56,396 nucleotides of DNA from WJJR01 sp964440935 (GTDB lineage Bacteria; Zixibacteria; MSB-5A5; WJJR01): contig CAYTTY010000023.1 in assembly GCA_964440935.1 (NCBI GenBank), positions 1 through 56,396 on the forward strand. The letters run 5' to 3'. Position numbers and translations under genes: made by a program. Shown one piece after another: positions 1-7,472 of the stretch; position 1 is the stretch's first letter, and every line of letters begins with the position of its first letter. The notes under the pieces were generated by a model. It saw nothing but the letters and a program-made list of their open reading frames with translations, was not told the origin of the DNA and did no database searches.

Positions 1-9
1 CATTCGTAG

Positions 10-73
10 GGGCGTACTGAGTACGCCCGCACCCGCAACGGTTTACGCGAATGGGGCGTATTCGATACGCCCC
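10..73. repeat. Two tandem short hairpins
   Basis: Two small perfect inverted repeats stand side by side. GGGCGTAC (10-17) pairs with GTACGCCC (21-28), and GGGGCGTA (53-60) pairs with TACGCCCC (66-73). Both carry the same GGCGTA core, so they look like two units of one intergenic repeat family. The function is unknown. Confidence 0.55.
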
Positions 74-345
74 TACAAATGCATGTTCTCAACCATGTAG
101 CGCCTTCTTTCAACGCTCCCCCCTCAAGGCTCGTGGCGCCCCAACGTGCGTGCAAAGCAAACCCACCCTCGTGCTTTCTCAAACGGAACGGAATTCTGAC
201 AACCGCTCTAACCGCACCGGTCCGGCTAAGAGCCACACCTATGCGACTAACCTATGGGTTTTTCAACACGCCCTTACGCCCCGTGCGACGTTGTACCGCG
301 CCTGCGGCGCCCTTTCGGAGTGTTGATGATTACACAGAATCTAAA

Positions 346-394
346 CCCACCCTGACTCGCCCACGACCGAAGGTCGTGGGCGAGTCAGGGTGGG
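346..394. repeat. Perfect 23-bp hairpin, intergenic repeat family (CAGGGTGGGG)
   Basis: A 23-base arm at 346-368 is perfectly complementary to 372-394 with a 3-base loop. The right flank (AGGGTGGGGCACCCCAT) recurs beside the hairpins at 9616-9662 and 46662-46712, so this is one member of a dispersed family. It lies downstream of the minus-strand DUF3467 gene and could act as a transcription end, although no T tract follows. Confidence 0.65.
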
Positions 395-439
395 GCACCC
401 CATATTCGGGGTAGACTCCAACTGCGCTACCGTGAATTG

Positions 440-745
440 TCATTCCCGCGGCGATTGGAATCCAATGTTCTTTTCGTCTTTGCCCGCCTGTTTGATCTCA
501 CCGTGGTTCGCCTCGAATTTCTTGATGTTGTCTTCGAGGGCCTGGTGGAGCATCTTCGCGTGAGCCGGGGTCATGATGATGCGCGAGTAAACGCGGGCCT
601 TCTGCGCGCCGGGGGTGACGCGGGCGAAATCGATCACGAATTCCTGTGGGGAGTGGACGATCAGGGCCAGATTCGAGTAGATGCCCTCGGATTCGGGCTC
701 TTTCACTTCGATTTTGAGTTGTTGTTGCCGTCGCTGCTGTTCCAC
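440..745 (-). CDS. DUF3467 family protein
   Basis: A 101-residue protein matching the DUF3467 family, a small bacterial family of unknown function common in Bacteroidetes relatives. Recognisable family features are GIYSNLALI near residue 20, EFVIDFAR, and a C-terminal stretch RIIMTPAHAKML followed by DNIKKFEANHGEI. The GTG start at 745 is chosen because AGGAGG lies 8 bases upstream. The frame stays open far upstream to 1645, but that part is only the antisense of rfaE1. The gene is divergent from rfaE1. The family call is confident; the function is not known. Confidence 0.85.
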   Translation of the reverse strand: MEQQRRQQQLKIEVKEPESEGIYSNLALIVHSPQEFVIDFARVTPGAQKARVYSRIIMTPAHAKMLHQALEDNIKKFEANHGEIKQAGKDEKNIGFQSPRE

Positions 746-823
746 GGTCAATTCCTCCTTGCCTTGCGGACGATCCACGGTATAGCATGCGCCGTTTGAA
801 GTCAACGCCGCCGGCGATGACCC

Positions 824-1855
824 GTGACATCGATGATCATGACCAGCGAACTCCACGATCGTATCGCCCGACTGACCGGCCAATTCGGCCGTGGACGGGT
901 TGTCGTGCTCGGCGATCTGATGCTCGACGAGTACTGGTGGGGAAGTGTGGAGCGCATCTCGCCCGAGGCTCCGGTGCCGGTGGTGCTGGTCGACCGGCAG
1001 GGGATGAAGCTCGGCGGTGCGGCCAATGTCGCATTGAATATCCACTGCCTGGGCGGGACAGCAGTGACGGTTGGAGTGCACGGCCATGATCGCGCCGGCG
1101 AGGCGCTTCGGGTGCTGATGACCGAGCAAAGTCTCCCGACGGATGGGTTGGTCGGTGTCGAGGGGCGTCCGACAACAATCAAGACGCGAATTGTCGCAGC
1201 GAAGCAGCAGGTTGTTCGCGCCGACATCGAGACGACCGATGAAATCGACCTCCATTTGACCGAACGTGTCTTTGAGCGTTTTGTCGCGGCCATGAATGGT
1301 GCTGCGGGCGTGATCATTTCCGATTACGGCAAGGGCGTGATCACGCGGGACTTGTTGGATCGCGTCATCGGCTGGGCGCGCGCACATGACCGGTTTATTG
1401 TCGTCGATCCGAAGGACACGCACTTTTTCTCGTACCGTAAAGTGACGACCCTCACGCCCAATCATCACGAAGCTGGGTTCGTAGCCGGACGGCGGTTGCG
1501 CGACGAGGCCACCCTGCGTGAGGTCGGTTCCGATTTGATGCGGCGATTGGAATCGGATTCGCTTCTGATCACGCGCGGCGAGCACGGTATGGCACTCTTC
1601 GAGCAGGGTGGCGGTTTGACGCTTATCCCAACGGTGGCCGAGCATGTATTCGATGTTACCGGCGCCGGCGATACGGTGATCGCGACCGTTGCCATGTGTC
1701 TCGCAGTGGGAGGATCTCTGCTCGAGGCGGCATACACGGCGAATGTGGCCGCCGGTCAGGTGATCCGTGAGGTCGGTACCGCGCAGACGACCGTTGACGC
1801 CATTCGTAAGGCGATGGAATCAATCCCCGAACCGGTGTTGAATCACGTTGGCTAA
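824..1855 (+). CDS. rfaE1: D-glycero-beta-D-manno-heptose-7-phosphate kinase
   Basis: A PfkB/ribokinase-family kinase of 343 residues that phosphorylates heptose-7-phosphate at C1 in the ADP-heptose pathway feeding the inner core of lipopolysaccharide. The N-terminal substrate loop (VLGDLMLDEYWWG, then RISPEAPVPVV and KLGGAANVA) is typical of RfaE/HldE domain 1. The PfkB signature DVTGAGDT at about residues 277-284 holds the catalytic Asp283. ATG codons at 824, 833 and 839 compete as start. The kinase is a separate protein here, not fused to the adenylyltransferase as in E. coli HldE. The next gene overlaps its 3' end by 8 bases, so the two are translationally coupled. Confidence 0.93.
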   Translation: MTSMIMTSELHDRIARLTGQFGRGRVVVLGDLMLDEYWWGSVERISPEAPVPVVLVDRQGMKLGGAANVALNIHCLGGTAVTVGVHGHDRAGEALRVLMTEQSLPTDGLVGVEGRPTTIKTRIVAAKQQVVRADIETTDEIDLHLTERVFERFVAAMNGAAGVIISDYGKGVITRDLLDRVIGWARAHDRFIVVDPKDTHFFSYRKVTTLTPNHHEAGFVAGRRLRDEATLREVGSDLMRRLESDSLLITRGEHGMALFEQGGGLTLIPTVAEHVFDVTGAGDTVIATVAMCLAVGGSLLEAAYTANVAAGQVIREVGTAQTTVDAIRKAMESIPEPVLNHVG

Positions 1856-2330
1856 GGCATTCACATCAGCCATTGTCAGTCGGACCGAACTCGTTCGCCT
1901 CGCGGACCGCTGGCGCAGGGCCGGCAAGCGTATCGTGTTCACCAATGGCGTATTCGATATTTTGCACCGAGGTCATCTGGAGTTATTCGAGTTTTGCCGG
2001 CGCCAAGGTGATGTCGTTGTGGTGGGCATGAACAACGATGCCTCGACACGACGACTCAAGGGTCCTTCCCGGCCGATCAATAATCAACGCGATCGTGCAC
2101 TTCTTATAGCAGCACTGAAACCGGTCGAGTATGTCTGCTTATTCGGTGAAGACACGCCGCTGAAGTTGATTCAGTCGCTGCGGCCGCACGTTCTGGTGAA
2201 AGGCTCGGAGTATGCCACGGGTGATATCGTCGGGGCGAAGGACGTGAAGAGCTGGGGCGGCGACGTGAAGCGATTTCGGATGCGGGCGGGGTATTCATCC
2301 ACGGCCATTCTCAAGCGGCTAGGCAGTTAG
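1848..2330 (+). CDS. rfaE2: D-glycero-beta-D-manno-heptose 1-phosphate adenylyltransferase
   Basis: A nucleotidyltransferase of 160 residues that transfers AMP from ATP to heptose-1-phosphate, the step after the RfaE1 kinase. It shows the cytidylyltransferase-fold signature TNGVFDILHRGH (HxGH at residues 40-43) and the C-terminal GYSSTAIL motif found in RfaE domain 2. The TTG start overlaps the end of rfaE1. The stop codon TAG (2328-2330) lies inside a dispersed repeat that begins TTAGAGCGATTGTC. Together with rfaE1 it shows that the cell makes a heptose-containing surface glycan. Confidence 0.93.
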   Translation: MAKAFTSAIVSRTELVRLADRWRRAGKRIVFTNGVFDILHRGHLELFEFCRRQGDVVVVGMNNDASTRRLKGPSRPINNQRDRALLIAALKPVEYVCLFGEDTPLKLIQSLRPHVLVKGSEYATGDIVGAKDVKSWGGDVKRFRMRAGYSSTAILKRLGS

Positions 2331-2407
2331 AGCGATTGTCAGAAGTATCCCCCGTTTGAATCCAATACGGTGGTCACATGTGGCATCACCCGCCCTCGGG
2401 TGACGCC
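2327..2407 (+). repeat. Dispersed intergenic repeat, TTAGAGCGATTGTC family, copy 1
   Basis: About 80 bases starting TTAGAGCGATTGTCAGAAGT, containing CCGTTTGAATCCAA and ending in the hairpin TCACCCGCCCTCGGGTGA. A copy with the same order of blocks lies at 17034-17114. Shorter copies lie at 35778 (same strand) and about 36281-36305 (reverse strand). Its first bases supply the TAG stop of rfaE2. Confidence 0.75.
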
Positions 2408-2611
2408 ACATAATACATTTCACTTGCATTCCCATTATGCATGGTATATCCTGCTTCATAGGGTGAGCCATCAGACCAAGGGCCGATGACGCATCCCGCC
2501 GTACCGTTCGCTACATCGACGTGACCCGCACCAGCCAGCGACGGCAACACCTGTGGCTGGGCGTGACGACACCTCGGACGCTGTCGTGAGCAGTCCAAGG
2601 CGGATTATTCT
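2331..2611. other. Gap upstream of the first redoxin cassette
   Basis: The first third is the dispersed repeat. The remainder (about 2408-2611) has no convincing gene. A minus-strand frame of 70 codons (2386-2598) has no recognisable domain and no clear ribosome site. No strong promoter is obvious. AAGGCGG at 2597-2603 lies 8 bases before the ATG at 2612 and is a plausible ribosome binding site for the redoxin gene. Confidence 0.45.
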
Positions 2612-2703
2612 ATGTCGTCGTTGCGCGTAAAGCACTCCCCCCCCGCAAGCAACTGACTGCTATTCAATCAGTTGCAATCATCGCAACGATTCTGATTGCG
2701 ATC
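2612..2703 (+). other. Probable true 5' end of redoxin gene, out of frame at a C8 tract
   Basis: The ATG at 2612, with AAGGCGG 8 bases upstream, opens a short basic N-terminus but runs into TGA at 2654. After the run of eight C at 2637-2644 the redoxin frame encodes PRKQLTAIQS and then a hydrophobic helix (AIIATILIAIVLG). A ninth C would join ATG, basic N-terminus, membrane anchor and redoxin into one frame. This may be a sequencing error, a recent frameshift or phase variation; the sequence alone cannot decide. Confidence 0.55.
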
Positions 2704-3240
2704 GTGCTCGGCTTGCAGGCAGCTCATCTCATCTCCGATGCCAGAATCGGCAGAATCGAAGCCAACGCGAGTAATGTGCTCAAATCACGGATTCAGCGCA
2801 TTGCCGTAGGTGAGCAATTCCCGGACTTCCCCGTGTGGAACCAGGATGAAACGGCCGCAGATTACATCTCGCGTCTGCTCCCTCACGGCGGCGTGGTCGT
2901 GATGCTGTCCGGCACCTGCCCCGTGTGTGCCGGGGAAGCCGCGATGATTGAACGCGTGCTGATGAGGGCTCCCGGCAAGCCGATTCCGGCGATTCTTCTG
3001 ACGGATGAGAAGGCAAGCGAGGCGACTCTGGCCGCTATGGCCAGAGAAGGCGTGAGCCTGCCGGTTTATTGTGACCTGACCGGCTTCCTGCGGCACGAAT
3101 GTGAAATTCCGACACGGACCGCCTATTTCGTGATCGATTCCGCTGGCGTCCTTGAAGCGATGGAGTCGTGGAAAGCTGATGATGAATGGCTTCTGAAGAT
3201 TACAACGTCCTTTGCGCAAAGGGATATTGCACCAAGATAG
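2704..3240 (+). CDS. Membrane-anchored thioredoxin-fold protein (cassette 1)
   Basis: The uninterrupted frame encodes a redoxin-like domain of the AhpC/TlpA superfamily. It has the entry motif QFPDFPVW, then LLPHGGVVV and a CxxC redox pair in GTCPVCAGE. The GTG at 2704 falls inside the hydrophobic anchor, so the real start is probably the ATG at 2612, joined across the C8 tract. The anchor implies a domain outside the cytoplasmic membrane. The paralog at 42958 has the same layout (FPDIAVW, LLPNGG, ECESC) and likewise precedes a Cys-rich peptide gene. It probably makes or rearranges disulfides in the neighbouring peptide or secreted protein. The exact family is unknown. Confidence 0.7.
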   Translation: MLGLQAAHLISDARIGRIEANASNVLKSRIQRIAVGEQFPDFPVWNQDETAADYISRLLPHGGVVVMLSGTCPVCAGEAAMIERVLMRAPGKPIPAILLTDEKASEATLAAMAREGVSLPVYCDLTGFLRHECEIPTRTAYFVIDSAGVLEAMESWKADDEWLLKITTSFAQRDIAPR

Positions 3241-3272
3241 CGCACACACAAGAACCGAAGGAGGTGAGGAAC

Positions 3273-3488
3273 ATGGGTCGAAAACTGTTTACGTTCGTGC
3301 TCGCTGTGGTTTTCATGGTGACACTGGCGGTCACGACCGTGGTGTCAGTTCAAGCAGACTGGGGCGGTTGCGATGACTGCAGTCATTGTCCCGGGTATCC
3401 GGGTATTCCGGATGGCCACGAAGTATCTAAGATCGAGTGCGATAGCCACGTGTGCATTCCACCCGGCGGTTGCCCCCCTCTGCCGTAG
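3273..3488 (+). CDS. Small exported Cys-rich peptide (cassette 1)
   Basis: A 71-residue protein. The ATG at 3273 is chosen because GGAGGTGAGG lies just upstream. It has a clear signal peptide: a basic start (MGRK), a hydrophobic core to about residue 25 and a probable cut after SVQA (residue 28). The mature part of about 43 residues has six cysteines, GGCDDCSHC near its start and ECDSHVC then GGC near its end, and is rich in Gly and Pro. It matches no family that I know. It sits between the redoxin and the large secreted protein, an order repeated at 43578. It may be a disulfide-bonded secreted peptide or structural factor. Confidence 0.75.
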   Translation: MGRKLFTFVLAVVFMVTLAVTTVVSVQADWGGCDDCSHCPGYPGIPDGHEVSKIECDSHVCIPPGGCPPLP

Positions 3489-3545
3489 AGTGCCTACATC
3501 AGATTGACTTTGTCGTGATCAGATTGTGTCAAGCGTAGGTTGTGA

Positions 3546-3573
3546 GCCCGACATTCGACAGGAGTTGTCGGGC
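3546..3573 (+). promoter_or_regulatory. Hairpin between peptide gene and large-protein gene
   Basis: GCCCGACA (3546-3553) pairs with TGTCGGGC (3566-3573) across a 12-base loop. It lies in the 127-base gap between the peptide stop and the large-protein start. No T tract follows, so an mRNA processing or stability role, or partial termination that keeps the peptide more abundant, is more likely than a full terminator. A shorter GC hairpin sits in the equivalent gap of cassette 2. Confidence 0.4.
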
Positions 3574-3615
3574 GCACTTTAGCGCATCAAGAGTGGGGTA
3601 CGGGAGCGATTGGCT

Positions 3616-6123
3616 ATGCGAATCTGCCGGATAATGCTTGCTGGGTTGCTCATTTGTGTGAGCCCCGCCACGAGCATATCCCACGCTCGTGCGACATCGA
3701 GAGATGGTCCGGGCATGGTCCCAAGAACAGGCACCGAGTCTGCGTCCGAAGTGCCCTTTATCGAGATTCTTAAACATGACGTCTCACACGTCGGAGCAGA
3801 ATTCTGGAACCAAGGAATGCTCAGGTTCTTTGAGTATCCCCTCAACAGTAATCTACAATATGTGCAGATTGGGGGGCTGCTATTCGGTTGTATCCGAGGA
3901 CACGACACTCTGGTTACGAGTAACTCGATCTATCCGCGAGAATTTCAGTCAATCGAGCACATTCGATCGCAGATCCACGACTCCCGGACGGTTGCGGATC
4001 AGGTATACTGGACACACTTCACAGATACGTTCTACGTTCCGCACGATGTCGACGCCCTCGATCAGCGCCCTCACATACCCATCGGGCTCAGCGTTTCCCA
4101 AAAGAGCTATGCGTGGAGTGGCGGGTTTGCGCGTTCCATGATTAGTGCTGAATGGTGGTTCAAGAATATTTCGGATAAGCCGATATCGAATGGCGTAATT
4201 GGCCTTTGGCTCTATCCGATGGTTGGAATTCGAGGAAATACAGCAGGCCGGCTCGATGAGTATTGCGGTTTTGTAGAAACGACCCCGGGCTTTCTGACGG
4301 ATTATCGCGACACCCTGGACTTGGTGTGGTGGGCGGACAACGATGGCGATCCCGAACCGGGCCACAAATCATTTACGACCAATAGCCCGCGTGCGGCGAT
4401 GGGGCTACGCTTGTTACGGGTTCCACCTGGTAACGGTCGCCTGTCGTTCAACTGGTGGTACAATAGTTCCGCAACGACATGGCCTCCCGAAGAGAATTGG
4501 GGACCACGTCGCCGTGACAGCCATGACCTCTACTGGGGATCGCTCGGTCTTCCGCTGGGTGATCGCGGGAAGTACCGGATGATGACCAATGGGGAAATCG
4601 ATTACGATGTCTGGTACTCAGCAATTGATTTCAGTTCAGAAGGATGGAACCCTCCACCTCGCAAAGGACAGCTCGACCAATACATCGCACGTGGGAGGAC
4701 ACCCGATTTCATCCTGTCCTACGGTCCCATCGCAGATATCGCCCCCGGCGACTCGGTTCCGTTCATCGTGGCTTTCGTGGCCGGGCCGGACTTTCATACC
4801 AATCCGCGGAATTATCACGACAACCTCGATATCTATGATCCGTCACGGTACATTGCCGGACTCAATTTCTCGAATGTCTTGCTCAATGCCCGCTGGGCGG
4901 ATTGGTGGTACGACAATCCCGGTGTGGACACCGACGGCGACGGCTTTCGCGGACGGGCGTATCTGGTGAATTGCCGGGAGGATGGGCGATGCGATTCGGT
5001 GTTCTACAAAGGCGACGGCGTTCCCGACTGGCGCGGACCCGGCCCACCGCCGTCACCCGAACTGACCATCACGACGTATCCCAATGAGGCGATCATCGAA
5101 TGGTCGGGGTATGCCTCGGAATCGGCCACAGATGCATTCAGCGGCCGGCGCGACTGGGAGGGGTACCGGCTCTACCTGGGTCGCTACGCGCAGGATGAGC
5201 AGATGTCGCTGTTGGCCTCGTGGGACCGCGTCGACTTCGTGCGCATGGAGTATCTGCCCGGTTCCCGCTCCTGGCGGCAGATTTCGTATCCGTATCCCAA
5301 AGAGGAGTGGCCCGCCATTCTGGGCGATGCATCGTTTGACGTCGAGGACTACATCGTGCGGTACCTTGAACAAGAGCCCGCGAATCCATATCGCGACATG
5401 GTGGCCGATACCGTCTTCGACACGCTGGGTGTGATTGTCTCAATCATTGAGCGTGAGCGCCTGTCGTTGTGGACGGCGGAGGACAACAACCGGGAGAACG
5501 AGTACGTCGAGGAGGGCGTGGTTGAGACCAACCTCATCCAGAAGATCGGCGAGCGCGACACGGTGGTGGCGAATGACACCATCACGTTCGGATTATACCG
5601 GGCGCATGTGACCGGGCTGAACGCCGGTGTTCCGTTGTACATCGGCGTCAGTGCGTTTGATTACGGCGATCCGCTGCGCGACTATCCCGCATCGGAATCG
5701 AGTCCAAGCACCAGGTCCCAATACGTCGAGTTCATCAACACGCCGGAGGTGGTGGTCGATTCCGGACTGAAGGTCGCCGTGTTTCCCAATCCCTACAAAC
5801 TCGCGTATCGCGACGGACGCGGTGAGTGGACATCGTATTACCAGGAGGGCTACGAGGGCCGGGGCATTCACCAATTCGAGGAGCAGGACCGGCGTATCCA
5901 CTTCATTAATCTCCCCGACACGGCCACGATCAGCATCTACACGCTCGATGGCGACCTCGTGCGCCGCATCCACCACCCCGATCCGTTTCTGACCACCTAT
6001 CCCTCCGCGGTCGGCTGGGATCTGGTGACCCGCAACATCCAGGCCGTTGTCTCCGGTATCTACATCTGGAAAGTCGATTCGCGGCTGGGCAGTCAGGTGG
6101 GGAAGCTGGTGATTATCAAGTGA
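3616..6123 (+). CDS. Large secreted protein with FlgD-like C-terminal tail (cassette 1)
   Basis: An 835-residue exported protein from the ATG at 3616; a TTG at 3610 is also in frame. The signal peptide covers about residues 1-26. The N-terminal half is a novel region shared with the paralog at 43875 (IRGHDTLVTSN; HIPIGLSV; LVWWADNDGDP). Near residue 436 lies a calcium-loop-like motif DTDGDGFRG, then a Cys pair in VNCREDGRCD and GVPDWRGP. A fibronectin III-like stretch follows (EGYRLYLGR near 520). The last ~120 residues hold VFPNPYKLAY and end SGIYIWKV...GKLVIIK, resembling the FlgD-like or type IX sorting tails of FCB bacteria. It is probably surface-attached or secreted. The function is unknown. 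Confidence 0.8.
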   Translation: MRICRIMLAGLLICVSPATSISHARATSRDGPGMVPRTGTESASEVPFIEILKHDVSHVGAEFWNQGMLRFFEYPLNSNLQYVQIGGLLFGCIRGHDTLVTSNSIYPREFQSIEHIRSQIHDSRTVADQVYWTHFTDTFYVPHDVDALDQRPHIPIGLSVSQKSYAWSGGFARSMISAEWWFKNISDKPISNGVIGLWLYPMVGIRGNTAGRLDEYCGFVETTPGFLTDYRDTLDLVWWADNDGDPEPGHKSFTTNSPRAAMGLRLLRVPPGNGRLSFNWWYNSSATTWPPEENWGPRRRDSHDLYWGSLGLPLGDRGKYRMMTNGEIDYDVWYSAIDFSSEGWNPPPRKGQLDQYIARGRTPDFILSYGPIADIAPGDSVPFIVAFVAGPDFHTNPRNYHDNLDIYDPSRYIAGLNFSNVLLNARWADWWYDNPGVDTDGDGFRGRAYLVNCREDGRCDSVFYKGDGVPDWRGPGPPPSPELTITTYPNEAIIEWSGYASESATDAFSGRRDWEGYRLYLGRYAQDEQMSLLASWDRVDFVRMEYLPGSRSWRQISYPYPKEEWPAILGDASFDVEDYIVRYLEQEPANPYRDMVADTVFDTLGVIVSIIERERLSLWTAEDNNRENEYVEEGVVETNLIQKIGERDTVVANDTITFGLYRAHVTGLNAGVPLYIGVSAFDYGDPLRDYPASESSPSTRSQYVEFINTPEVVVDSGLKVAVFPNPYKLAYRDGRGEWTSYYQEGYEGRGIHQFEEQDRRIHFINLPDTATISIYTLDGDLVRRIHHPDPFLTTYPSAVGWDLVTRNIQAVVSGIYIWKVDSRLGSQVGKLVIIK

Positions 6124-6242
6124 CAGCCGCGACCGGCAACCGCTGTTGTCGTGTCGCAGATCGGCTCCGACAGATGCGGCGATAAGGTCCACGCACACAT
6201 TTGCTTATGTGACGTCCGCCCGCATCTGACTCGCGAATTGCC

Positions 6243-6271
6243 TTGACAGTCCCTTCCAAAGCGGGCAGAAT
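6243..6271 (+). promoter_or_regulatory. Possible sigma-70 promoter for the M24 peptidase-accB pair
   Basis: TTGACA (6243-6248) is a perfect -35 box. A 17-base spacer leads to CAGAAT (6266-6271), which matches four of six -10 bases. It lies about 70 bases before the peptidase ATG at 6342. The TTG of the -35 box is in frame with the peptidase gene but is unlikely to be its start. Confidence 0.4.
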
Positions 6272-6341
6272 GCTCTATGGCCCGAGGTGCAATTGGCCAC
6301 AGGTGGCGTACTATCACTTACTACTGGTGACGGATCCGACT

Positions 6342-7436
6342 ATGCCGAGACTAAAAAAGCCAGATTACCGCCAACGATTGGCGGCGTTACGGAAATCACT
6401 GAAGGACGAAGACGTTGATTTCGGGCTGTTCAACGATCAGCCGCGTCTGCGTTACCTCTGTGGTTACACCGGCTCGAATGGCCTGTTGATTGTCGGCCAC
6501 TCCAAAGCGGAATTCTATACCGATTCCCGGTACACGACACAGGCCAAATCGGAAGTGAAGGGGGCCAAGGTCTCCATTGTGCCGGGCGATCTGCTCGCAC
6601 AATTGCCGCAGATTGCATTGCTGCAAAAGGGACGCCCGAAAGTGGCGTACGAACAGGCGCAATTCAGTGAAGCCCAGGCCAAACGTCTGCACAGTTCCGT
6701 TCCGAACGCCTTGTTTGTCGGGCTCGATGAGTTGGTTGCACCCTTGATGGCCATCAAGGATGAGACTGAAATCGCGACGATTGAAGAAGCGGTTCGGGTT
6801 GCTGACTTTGGTTTCGAGCAAATCCTCGAACACATCCGTCCCGGCGTGCGCGAGCATGATGTCGCGGCCGAGTTGGAATACATCATGAAGCGCGAAGGAT
6901 CGGAGGGGATTCCCTTCGATACGATTTGTGCATCGGGGCCCCGTTCGGCGCTGCCTCACGGCCGTGCGGCGATGCGCAAGATCCGCAAGGGCGATTTTGT
7001 GACACTGGATTTCGGTGCGATTTACAATGGGTACGTGTCGGACATGACACGGACTGTCGTGGTCGGCAAACCGACATCCAAGCAGAAGCGTGTTTACGAG
7101 GTGGTTCGACGTGCACAGGCCGCTGCGGTGCGCGCCTCGCGGCCAGGCATCACCGGCCAGAAGCTCGATGATGTCGCGCGCAAAATTATCAAAAAGGCCG
7201 GATTCGGGAAGCAATTTGGCCACGGGCTCGGCCATGGCATCGGCCTCGAAGTGCACGAAGGGCCCGGCGTGAATCCGCGCAGCACGGTGACGATGCGGCC
7301 GGGCATGGTGATTACCATTGAACCGGGAGTCTACCTTCCAAACTGGGGCGGTGTGCGCATCGAAGATGACGTAGTGATCACTCGCAGCGGACACCGCGTG
7401 CTCACCCAATCGGAAAAGAAGCTGATCGTTCTGTAG
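6342..7436 (+). CDS. M24 family Xaa-Pro aminopeptidase
   Basis: A 364-residue metallopeptidase that removes N-terminal residues preceding proline. It has a creatinase N-terminal domain (FGLFNDQPRLRYLCGYTGSN) followed by a pita-bread catalytic domain. The metal ligands are visible: Asp in TLDFGAIYNGY, Asp in SDMTRT, His in GHGLGHGIGLEVHEGP, Glu in ITIEPGVY and Glu in VRIEDDVV. The start at 6342 is chosen because MPRLKKPDYRQRL fits family N-termini; the frame upstream to 6243 crosses a promoter-like site. It is followed by accB after 36 bases, a common pairing in bacteria where efp may also occur. There is no signal peptide, so it is cytoplasmic. Confidence 0.88.
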   Translation: MPRLKKPDYRQRLAALRKSLKDEDVDFGLFNDQPRLRYLCGYTGSNGLLIVGHSKAEFYTDSRYTTQAKSEVKGAKVSIVPGDLLAQLPQIALLQKGRPKVAYEQAQFSEAQAKRLHSSVPNALFVGLDELVAPLMAIKDETEIATIEEAVRVADFGFEQILEHIRPGVREHDVAAELEYIMKREGSEGIPFDTICASGPRSALPHGRAAMRKIRKGDFVTLDFGAIYNGYVSDMTRTVVVGKPTSKQKRVYEVVRRAQAAAVRASRPGITGQKLDDVARKIIKKAGFGKQFGHGLGHGIGLEVHEGPGVNPRSTVTMRPGMVITIEPGVYLPNWGGVRIEDDVVITRSGHRVLTQSEKKLIVL

Positions 7437-7472
7437 CGACAGACGTTCTGGCCGTCCACAAGAAGGTGTGCC

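Larger units (their letters stand above)
1..439. other. Gene-free left end with hairpin repeats
   Basis: No credible gene is seen here. Open frames in this stretch have no recognisable domains and run across repeats. It holds the hairpin pair at 10-73, a tract containing GGGTTTTTCAACACGCCC at 256-273 (a close relative lies at 35966-35983), and a long perfect hairpin at 346-394. The stretch is probably accumulated intergenic repeats downstream of the convergent DUF3467 gene. Confidence 0.6.

Noticed and set aside
51..414. Two plus-strand open frames at the left end
   Set aside because: They run through hairpin repeats and have no domain, start signal or natural composition.
746..1645. Upstream extension of the minus-strand DUF3467 frame
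   Set aside because: It is the antisense of rfaE1; the GTG at 745 has an AGGAGG at correct distance and fits the family N-terminus.
2386..2598. Minus-strand 70-codon frame before cassette 1
   Set aside because: No recognised domain or ribosome site; partly inside the dispersed repeat.
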